A stretch of DNA of 64,000 bases from Notospermus geniculatus (taxonomy: Eukaryota > Nemertea > Pilidiophora > Heteronemertea > Lineidae): NCBI GenBank assembly GCA_002633025.1, contig NMRB01000001.1, positions 1,485,241 through 1,549,240 on the forward strand, in the 5' to 3' direction. The notes beneath the pieces were generated by a model. The model searched no databases. It was given only the letters and a program-made list of their open reading frames with translations, and had not been told where the DNA came from. Below are positions 49,783 through 59,076 of the stretch, in pieces. Positions within the stretch are counted from its first letter, which is position 1; every line of letters begins with the position of its first letter. Made by a program: the position numbers and the translations under genes.

Positions 49783-50564
49783 CTTTGCCGCACGCTTCAA
49801 CCGTGCTGTGGCACTGGCAGGGGGAGTCGAGCTTATTTTGGTTGATGCTGAAAATATACCAAAATGGCATCAGCAAGAAAGCTGTGATGAAAGATGTACA
49901 ATAGTGATAGTTTTCATCTCCCTAAAAACAGGCAGACAAAAATTCAACACCCGTCTACTGGTCTAGGCCTAGTTGGTATCATGGTCCACCCATTCTGTAC
50001 ACAACCCACTGAATTTCACCGATTTAGTAGTATGTTACTGTCACAAACCTGCAGAATCCATCAGACCAATTTCAAATACCGATACACGTATTCTGTAAAT
50101 AGGAAACTCAGGGGCAGCCGAGGTAGGATCTGAGTGTCACAAGAATGTCACTCTGAATTGCTAGCGTGTTAGGAGAAAATTCCACTGTCACTGTATAAGA
50201 AATTAGGTAATTCAGATGGCCTGACCTAGGGCCACCAACCAAATGACCGCACAGTGACATTAGAAAAGGGCCAATGCTCATTGACACAGTTCAACGTCAT
50301 AAAATAGAGGAATTCACACAGATTGTGCACATTGTCAGAACTAACCCAGTTGGAAAACCGCCAGAAATCTTTCTGCCAAATCCAAAGGCGTAATTTACTG
50401 ACTGATCAAAGAGTAATGACTTATACCATTGTGTCAGGTTGTAGGATTGGTGTGGAATGTTTTAGGCGTAAAGTTCACTGACTTGGAGTAGTACACAAAA
50501 ACACAAAAATATTTCCCTCCAGATAATTTGTTGATAAATAAGGGGACAAAAGTATAGACAAAAA

Positions 50565-51446
50565 TGAAATGGCCAGGGCCATTGTGCTCACCTCTGTGAC
50601 AGAGTATGAAGTGTGAGTAGCCTGGTGATACACTGAATGGTGAAGGATTAGTGCAGAAACATCGTAACATTTACTACCGATGAGATATGGCCAAAGTCAA
50701 TTTTTCAACATGGCCGCCTGGCAGCCATGTTGAAGTCCAATGGAACCGAAATTTGGCATATAAGTAGACGGTACCAAGACACATATTTAGGCACGGTTAA
50801 AGCATCCTAGCTCCCACTATTTATGAGGTGTGGGTCGAAGTCCATTTTACAAGATGGCTCCGCGACGGCCATATTTGATGTCGAATCTGACTGAAATTTA
50901 CCATACATTTATATGGTACCTAGATACATATTTTGACAACGTTAAAACATCCTACCTACTCCTATTTATAAAATGTGGGTCAAAGTCCATTTTTCAAGAT
51001 GGCTTCCTGGTGGCCATATTTGAAGTCGGATCGGGTTGAAATTTGGTGTATTCGTGCAGGGTACCTAGATATATCTTCACACCAAATCACAACACTGTAT
51101 GTCAAATAACAATGAAATGTGCCACCAAACAGTGAATTTTGAACTTTGACCTCTGTGACCTTGAAAAGTAGGTCAAATCAAAAACCCGGGATTTATGTGA
51201 TGAAGTCTCATCAGAGGAACCCACCATAAAAGTTTCGTGGTTCTAGCTAACCGCGTTCAGGAGATACGGCCGAAAGAAGGTTTTCACAAAGCGCCCCCTA
51301 CAGGCCAGAGTGTACAAGTAGCAGCGCTAAGTTTCGGTCCAGAGATAGTTTTTACCATAGGGTACCTGTACACCAAATTTCAAGTTTGTAACCCAAGCGG
51401 TTTAGAAACGTGCCACCCCTGTTAACGACGACGGACGACGACGACG
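50565..51446. mobile_element. Left part of a large insertion (haplotype 1)
   Basis: Starts where this copy stops matching the second one (after agacaaaaa). It has gctcacctctgtgacagag near its start, then about 2.7 tandem units of about 140 bp (50690-51070) sharing gtccatttttcaagatggc and ggccatattt, and ends in a (gacgac)n tract at the N. Its right end appears at 54682-54866. Type unknown. Confidence 0.65.
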
Positions 51447-51447
51447 N

Positions 51448-54400
51448 CTGCACCATTTCTGAATGATCATCGACGGGTATCTCCCCGAGGACTTGAATCT
51501 GTTCAATAAATGCTCGTACTTGTCTTGATATGTCTAAAGCGGCTGGCCGCCGTAACGTTCGTAAGAAGTCGGCGAAGTCTCCGCCGACCTGTTGGCTCTC
51601 TAAACTGGTCGCATTGCCGCGACGAGATTCTTTGCGACCTTGTTGATCTGCTGACTCTGGAATGAGATGTGAAGTCTGTCACCAAAGAGGGCAAGACAGA
51701 AGAAACAAAACCCATGACTGCCGGCCAACCAACCAATGCAGAGTACATGGCAGTTGCTATGCTTTCCACCAATTTCATATTTTGTGTTAAGAATAAAGGG
51801 GACACTTCTACAGTACAGTTGATTTTAGCCCATTCCACTTTGCACTTTTGTCATTGTTTCTCTTCTCACACTGCCCAGTAGTTGTTGTTCATCTATGCCA
51901 TGACAGGGCTAAAGCCTAACTTAGGTCACTCTCTAGCATTTTTTATGATTGGATAATATGGGTATTGGTCAGTGAGATACAAGACCACGACCCATTTTCC
52001 CAACTTTCTTCAAGTAGTATATCAAAATACCCACACTGCACATTCATCAGAAGCTCGCACAATAACAGAGAAGATATTCTAGTCTAGACTTGTGGCATCA
52101 CCTGATGGGCGAGACCTGGATTACCAGACAGTGTTCTGAAGGTTACACCAGGTTGAACTCTTCCAACTTGGCAATTCTTTGAAAATGACAGTGCAGTTTA
52201 TCAAGGTCAAGAATGTAACAACCATAATCAATAAAATTTTTACATAGACCTATATTTAATCATGGCCTTTGTGTAATCTAATCAGAAATCGGCAATTTGA
52301 TCAGTTCAATACATCATAAATTACCACTGTCGTCAAACAATGACACTGCATGATACCAGGAGAGACTGTTTCACTATCAGTGATGTAATTGCTGGCTTTG
52401 TAGTGATGTATGGTATAGGATGTTGGGATAGGGCCGACTAACACCAACTACGACTGCACATGAAATACAACCTAGCATATTTCTCGTAAGTCAAACATTA
52501 AATTTCTGCTCACCTTTTGAAGGAGTCCTCTTCATGAAAATCGACTTGACTGTGTTGGTCCTCTTCTCAGCTATTTGTTTCTTCTTTTCTTCAAACTTGA
52601 GGAATGAAGCTGTGATATCAGATGCTCCAGGCGGCCTGAAGAAGGGAGAAGGCAAATCAAAGACCTTCTTACATTCATTTTCTCCATTTTATTGCAAATT
52701 GATCATCCAGAAAATTATTGACTTCAAAATTCACAGTCAGCCCCAGGTCAAACAATGCTATCCACTTGCAACAAGTCTGCTGAAGGCAGTGCTCCATGCG
52801 ATGCAAGTTTTCTCAAATGAGGTGGCTCTCTCTGGGCAACTCTAGAAAAAACTATGGGCAGTCATCAGTGTCATTGGCCATGGTGAAAGCAATAAGGAAA
52901 CCAATAATGGTGAATTGCCATCGACAGCCAACTCGCATGAGAAAACTCTCGCATGGAGAGGCACTGAACATGTTGCATGGGCTTTCACTGTGCAATTTCA
53001 ACCTCAAGGAAAGCTTGTATGATACCACTACCACTCATCATCAATGACACAGGAAAATACATACACAGCCTGGTACAACTGAACAATAAATTGCCTCGTG
53101 ACAACAATGAAGTGCATTATTGTGACTTAATCCCTTCCTTGCCAAGACCACTCCAAGAAAACTGCTGATAATCCCACAGTGAAATGATGATTCCACCCTG
53201 ATGTTAAGACATGATGCAGACGACACGATGATGATGCAGCTCGCACTAACATCAGCTGCTTTAATGGATTCACCTCATCAACTGAGGGCCGGTCAACACA
53301 CAAAGACTGAGCAAGAAATCTGAGTCACCACTCGATGACTTTACAAAACCGATGATTCTTCTTAGTGTGAAATCATCACCGTGTACCAGTGGCAGCATAG
53401 TCTGAGTATCCATAATGAATCCCTGGTCTTAGGATTTGCAATTTAGTCATTGAAGGTCTAGAGGCAGTGTGGGAAATTTATCACTCGTCAAGTTGGAAAT
53501 TTCCATACTCCATCCAAGCAAGCTTACCTTTTGACTACTTTCTTTCGTTCCTCATCATGCTGAAGTTGGGCCTGCTTTGCCTTCTGGTACACCTCCCGAT
53601 AACATTTTGAACAGAAATTCTGCCATGCTGGGTTACCGTAATAACCGCAGCCATTTTTACACAGAAGATCATTCTCATTGATATGGAAACCACCCTTTTT
53701 CTGTGCCTTAGTTTCTGTCATCTTTGCCGCACGCTTCAACCGTGCTGTGGCACTGGCAGGGAGAGTTGAGCTTATTTTGGTTGATGCTGAAAATATACCA
53801 AAATGGCATCAGCAAGAAAGCTGTGATGAAAGATGTACAAGTGATAGTTTTCATCTCCCTAAAAACAGGCAGACAAAAATTCAACATCTGTCTACTGGTC
53901 TAGGCCTAGTTGGTATCATGGTCCACCCATTCTGTACAGAACCCACTGAATTTCACCGATTTAGTAGTATGTTACTGTCACAAACCTGCAGAATCCATCA
54001 GACCAATTTCAAATACCGATACACGTATTCTGTAAATAGGAAACTCAGGGGCAGCCGAGGTAGGATCTGAGTGTCACAAGAATGTCACTCTGAATTGCTA
54101 GCGTGTTAGGAGAAAATTCCACTGTCACTGTATAAGAAATTAGGTAATTCAGATGGCCTGACCTAGGGCCACCAACCAAATGACCGCAGAGTGACATTAG
54201 AAAAGGGCCATTGCTCATTGACACAGTTCAACGTCATAAAATAGAGGAATTCACACAGAGATTGTGCACATTGTCAGAACTGACCCAGTTGGAAAACAGC
54301 CAGAAATCTTTCTGCCAAATCCAAAGGCGTAATTTACTGACTGATCAAAGAGTAATGACTTTTACCATTGTGTCAGGTTGTAGGATTGGTATGGAACGTT

Positions 54401-54505
54401 TTAGGCGTAAAGTTCACTGCCTTGGAGTAGTACACAAAACACAAAAATATTTCCCTCCAGATAATTTGTTGATAAATAAGGGGACAAAAGAAGAGACAAA
54501 AAAAA
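51448..54505 (-). other. RABGEF1: Second copy of RABGEF1 5' exons (probable alternative haplotype)
   Basis: Matches 47487-50564 base for base with scattered substitutions and small indels. It carries a truncated exon 3-helical-bundle piece (51448-51656, cut by the contig edge), the 122-nt exon (52514-52635) and the A20 exon (53528-53786, ATG at 53721). The A20 protein segment is identical in both copies; differences in the other exons include a silent change and one Pro/Ala difference. It begins exactly after a single N (51447), within an exon, which a genuine duplication would not do. A gene model joining both copies would be wrong. Confidence 0.85.
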
Positions 54506-54515
54506 CAGAGCAGGT

Positions 54516-54680
54516 GTACGGTGGCCCAAACATGCCATGTATATATTTTTGTCCACATTAAAATATTCTGAACATTATTGTATTTTTTCTCGAATTTTCA
54601 CCCGGGTGGAAAGTATTTCCACCCGGGTGGAAAGTATTTCCACCCAGGTGGAAAGTATTTTCACCCGGGTGGAAAGTATT
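54516..54680. mobile_element. Left end of a TIR element (haplotype 2)
   Basis: Begins GTACGGTGGCCCAAACATGC after the 4-base AGGT (54512-54515). At least 82 bases (54516-54597) reappear in reverse at 56365-56446. Inside it is a 21-bp tandem repeat with the palindromic core CACCCGGGTG (four copies, 54598-54680), cut by the N at 54681. Confidence 0.85.
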
Positions 54681-54681
54681 N

Positions 54682-54866
54682 ACAAGTAGCAGCGCTAAGT
54701 TTCGGTCCAGAGATAGTTTTTACCATAGGGTACCTGTACACCAAATTTCAAGTTTGTAACCCAAGCGGTTTAGAAACGTGCCACCCCTGTTAACGACGAC
54801 GGACGACGACGACGACGGACGACGGACGACACACCATGGGAGAAGCTCACCTCACAGAGGTGAGCT
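54682..54866. mobile_element. Right end of the large insertion (haplotype 1)
   Basis: Continues the sequence found at 51316-51446 (acaagtagcagcgctaag onward), through a gacgacgg run, and ends in the hairpin AGCTCACCT-cacag-AGGTGAGCT followed by aaaa. After it, unique sequence resumes with acagagcaggtgaaat. Confidence 0.7.
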
Positions 54867-55750
54867 AAAAACAGAGCAGGTGAAATGTTATTCCAGAATT
54901 ATTTGAACAAAGTTTTGTTTCCTTTTCTTTTCCAATGCAGTAGGATCTACAGTGTGTTGGATACTAAGATACCAATATGTGAAAGTATTCTGTAATTTCC
55001 AGTTCAAGTCCTCTTGGCAACTGCTTGGCTTTGATCCAACATGTCCAACTGTGCATGGCATTATCAATTGAAACAATGTGGGATTGGGCAGGCCTGTTGC
55101 CTGGCATAATGGCATGACATGTGAAGTCAAAGCCTACTGGCACAGTTTTGTAGGCTGATTTATTCACAAAGGAAAAATCAATGTGTAAGGGTCACCTAAT
55201 GCAGAGACTGCTTAATTTTTTATGAAACTTTCATTTTTGATAGTAATACATTACAATATTATCCTTTGTTTAAATATCTCCTCTGATTAGTGATTGAACA
55301 CAATTTATAAACAAATACCGGTACATACCCTAATCAATGAAGCAAGACAGCTGTCAATTTATCCCGGTTAGGTTGAATGCCAACACAACTGAGTATGTGA
55401 GTACCGGTAAAAGGTACAGGTATCACTTCTGTGAACTAATGATGAATGTGTGATGTCATCATGTGCACTGCCTTAACAATAAAGCTGGATCATGTGATGA
55501 CTGAGGCAATTATCTTACTACGTACAGAGTGCCCTGGTTTACTTTGCTGCTTGATTTAATGACCTTCCTGTCCTGATTATAGATATGGTGACCTATAGGC
55601 CCAAATAGGCCTAATGAGCATTAGCCTAATATTTGACATGTTGAAATCATTTATTTGGATACTTTTGAAACATACTCTAGTCCAGTAGTCTTGAACGTTA
55701 GTTGTGGTGTTGATATTTTTGGTGACTGGGAGGGGAATGTGGATGGTAGT

Positions 55751-55808
55751 CAGCTGCCCTGCATTCAGAGAGACTTTAGTGAAAAGTCTCTCTGAATGCA
55801 GGGAGCTG
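55751..55808. repeat. Hairpin, arms about 25 bp
   Basis: CCCTGCATTCAGAGAGACTT and its reverse complement around a short agtga-type loop. Present only in the first of the two repeated blocks' flanks. Confidence 0.8.
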
Positions 55809-55954
55809 ACAGGGATCTGTGGTTATAAGTATTTATTAGCAAATGCAGATTTGTAGGGAAATGGAAGGGCTGGGGAGATATTCATCCTGCGAAAAAACGT
55901 TTTCAGCAAAAAAAATGAACAGAGAAACTGACACGTGAAAAAAATAAAAATTCC

Positions 55955-56036
55955 CATCGCAAGGCTCGAACCCGGCGCCCCGGATTCAGAGCCGGACGCT
56001 CTACCGATGCGCTAGCCGGCCACGTCATGACGGTGG
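55955..56036 (-). pseudogene. tRNA-like sequence (tRNA pseudogene or SINE head)
   Basis: On the minus strand: ggctagcgcatcggtagagc (D arm/A box), ccggctctgaatccgg (anticodon-like arm with an 8-base loop), GCCGGGTTCGAGCC (T arm/B box). Acceptor ends do not pair, so a working tRNA is unlikely. Confidence 0.55.
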
Positions 56037-56364
56037 CTGCTCAATAAATGTTTATAAACATATCCCAGCTACTCAACATATTTTTATGTTAATTAAAAAT
56101 GACGTTGCAAATCAGAATAATCTTCCAAAAATCGCATTTTACAACATCCACAGAGCAAGTCCCCAGCAAATCTGTCAGCGTATCGCTACATAATGTACCC
56201 ATCTACGTTCACAGTCACTAAAAACGTGAACCAACCGTCCGGTATATTCCATCTGGACATTAGGTGCATATTTCCTATGAGTCCAGTTCTATTGATTGAC
56301 CCGTGACAAGTCTTTGGCTAGCTTCGCTGTTGGCCGCTACGCGGCGCGTTGGGCCCTTGCGTCN

Positions 56365-56446
56365 AAATTCGAGAAAAAATACAATAATGTTCAGAATATT
56401 TTAATGTGGACAAAAATATATACATGGCATGTTTGGGCCACCGTAC
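56365..56446. mobile_element. Right end of the TIR element (haplotype 2)
   Basis: Exact reverse complement of 54516-54597, followed by AGGT (56447-56450), the same 4-base target copy as on the left. Confidence 0.85.
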
Positions 56447-58144
56447 AGGTGAAATCTTATTCCAGAATTATTTGAACAAAGTTTCATTTTCTTTTCCAAT
56501 GCAGTAATCTACAGTGTGTCGGATACTAAGATACATGTATGAAAGTATTCTGTAATTTCTAGTTCAAATCCTCTTGGCAACATTTACTGTTTGGCTTTGA
56601 TCCAACTGTGCATGGCATTGTCAAATGAAACAATGTGGGATTGGGCAGGCCTGTTGCCTGGCATAATGGCATGACATGTGAAGTCAAAGCCTACTGGCAC
56701 AGTTTTGTAGGCTGATTTATTCACGAAGGAAAAATCAATGTGTAATGGTCACCTAATGCAGAGACTGCTGAATTTTCTGAAACTTTCATTTTTCATAGTA
56801 ATACATTACAATATTATCCTTATGTTTTTTATATCTCCTCTGATTAGTGATTGAACACAATTTATAAACAAATACCGTACATACCCTAATCAATGAATCA
56901 AGACAGCTGTCAATTTATCCCGGTTGAATGCCAACACAACTGAGTATGTGAGTAAAAGGTACAGGTATCACTTCTGTGAACTAATGATGAATGTGTGATG
57001 TCATCATGTGCACTGCCTTAACAATAGAGCTGGATCATGTGATGAGGCAATTATCTTACTATGTACAGAGTGCCCTGGTTTACTTTGCTGCTTGATTTAA
57101 TGACCTTCCTGTCCTGATTATAGATATGGTGACCTATAGGCCCAAATAGGCCTAATGAGCATTAGCCTAATATTTGACATGTTGAAATCATTTATTTGGA
57201 TACTTTTGAAACATAGGCCTAGGCCTACTCTAGTCTAGGCTAACTCTGATCTTCCAATACAGGGCTCAAAAAGTAGCTGTTTTCATCGCCATTGGCTACA
57301 GGATTTTCCTTTGAACAACTGAACTTTTCGAGCACTGCCAATAGGCCTAAAGTAGGCCTAGGCCTAGACATGCTAGACCGTTCTCAAATTGTGATTGAAT
57401 GTAGTGAAGACCTTCCGTCGTCCTGGCTGCTGGTAGGCCTACTGGTAGGGTCAAAAGCTCAAGTTTTGTTAAACGTTCGCCGGTTCGGACACGCACAAAT
57501 TAATCATTATCATCTTTATGTTAATTACATTGCCGTCAGAGCAGACAGAGAGGCCTAACCACAACCTAAATACATCGCACAGGACAGCAAATATTTAATA
57601 TAGGCCTAGCCTAGCCTAAAAGGACTCGCCATCATGCTCACTCAGCAAACTCATCCATGCATCATGATCAGAACCAGAACACACAGACTGAGGAGTGGCG
57701 GCTGTGTATGCTGTCATGAATGATGTCATGATGCATGGGTGATGTGTGTACTGCTGTGCAGGCAGAGGCAAGAACCCACACGCCACACTGCAGTGAGCAT
57801 GCTGAGTGAATGTGAATGTGCATGAGCATGGACGAACGTCATTTATTAGGGCCAGAGCGACGGGAAAACGGTTCCGATTCTCACAAATCTGCCCATAAAC
57901 ACACAAACCAATGCAATGCTTACTTTCCTGACAGATAGTTCATTTAATTTCGGTGGGTCACTTACCGTAAGAAATATATTACTGCGATAGAATTAACGAA
58001 TTTTGGTCGTCCTCATCCTTGCCTGCCCGCCCAATCATTTTCTGTTTACAACACTGGTCGCCTTGCCATAGGCCTACCGTGTTCATTGTGCAGTGGAGTC
58101 ATTGGAGTCATAGAACTAGCAAATGGCCTGATCTTAGTGTCAAT

Positions 58145-58226
58145 TTTGGTGGCTAGATGGCAGCAGCGCATAGGGCCTAAATCAGTCTAGCCAGGCGCCA
58201 GGCGCTGCTGCCACCTAGCCACCAAA
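58145..58226. promoter_or_regulatory. Inverted pair of CTCF-like motifs
   Basis: 58145-58169 (TTTGGTGGCTAGATGGCAGC plus agcgc) and 58202-58226 are reverse complements with one mismatch, separated by 32 bases. Each arm has TAG(A/G)TGGCAGCAGCGC, a CTCF-like core. Confidence 0.5.
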
Positions 58227-58357
58227 GGTAGAACCAGTAGTTGGGGGCGTGGCAGTGAAGCAGCTACAATGTTTCAGTGGCGGGATTTTTGAATTACCAA
58301 AATCGTGGAACGTGCGCTGAAACATGTTAACTGGGGATGTCACTAGGCCAGGCGGGT

Positions 58358-58385
58358 GGAGCATTGTCTGCGCAGACAATGCTCC
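58358..58385. repeat. Perfect 28-bp palindrome
   Basis: GGAGCATTGTCTGC followed by its reverse complement. Confidence 0.9.
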
Positions 58386-58411
58386 CTGCGGGGGGGGCCT
58401 TAGGCCTACCT

Positions 58412-58438
58412 TGGAGGAATTATAGTATAATTCCTCCA
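58412..58438. repeat. 27-bp palindrome related to that at 2119
   Basis: TGGAGGAATTATA, one central G, then its exact reverse complement. Confidence 0.9.
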
Positions 58439-59076
58439 TGGGCCTACTCATGATACTCATTGACAACATCACCATGAGAGGCCCTACCGGTAGGCCTAGT
58501 TCTTGGTCTCAGCCAAGTGTAGTCTAGTCTGAGATGTGTAGTCTACATTGGTTTTCTGGATTGTTTCTCAGCCAGAACAGGACACAACAACTGACCAGGC
58601 CTATTTAGTTTCACTCAGGACAAGCAGGCCTTTTGCCCAATATTATGTCCATCAATTATAGGCCTATAGTCCTCCAAGATAACAGGTCATTGTCAACATA
58701 GCCCAGACAGAAGACATAGGCCTACTGAGATAGGCCTACTACACATAGCCTACATGTTCATGTAATTAATAGACCCACATAGTATGTTCCATTCAAGGTT
58801 ATCAGATGGTCAAAAGTTGATGGATATTGATTAATTGTTACTATAAAACTTTGCTCATTAAATTGGAAATTGCTTGCATCTGTGCTGCTATAAAACAAGG
58901 TTGGTATTACTCATTCGTTTCAAGACATGTTCAGAAATTAAATATATCCAAGAGCGAGTCAAAGTCATGTGGATGTATAAGTAGTCACACAATAACAACA
59001 GGATATCAGTTCATGTTTGTTCCCACTGTTAACAGTACAGTATATTTTCTTTCAGAACCAGTACAGTACAAAGATC

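Larger units (their letters stand above)
54884..57235. repeat. Repeated block 54884-55670 / 56451-57235
   Basis: Two near-identical copies of about 0.79 kb (each begins gaaat.ttattccagaattatttgaac) with small indels, separated by the C-contig tail and the N at 56364. Together with the RABGEF1 repeat they read as two haplotypes placed in series. No exon recognised. Confidence 0.8.
57236..59055. other. Intergenic, palindrome-rich
   Basis: Many aggcctaggccta runs. No exon recognised. Holds the CTCF-like inverted pair and two perfect palindromes listed separately. Confidence 0.55.

Noticed and set aside
51448-53786. A true tandem duplication of RABGEF1 A20 exons
   Set aside because: The copy starts mid-exon at a single N, and the flanking blocks show reciprocal empty and filled transposon sites, which fits two haplotypes better.
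55955-56036. A functional tRNA(Gln-like) gene
   Set aside because: The anticodon-like arm has an 8-base loop and the acceptor ends do not pair.
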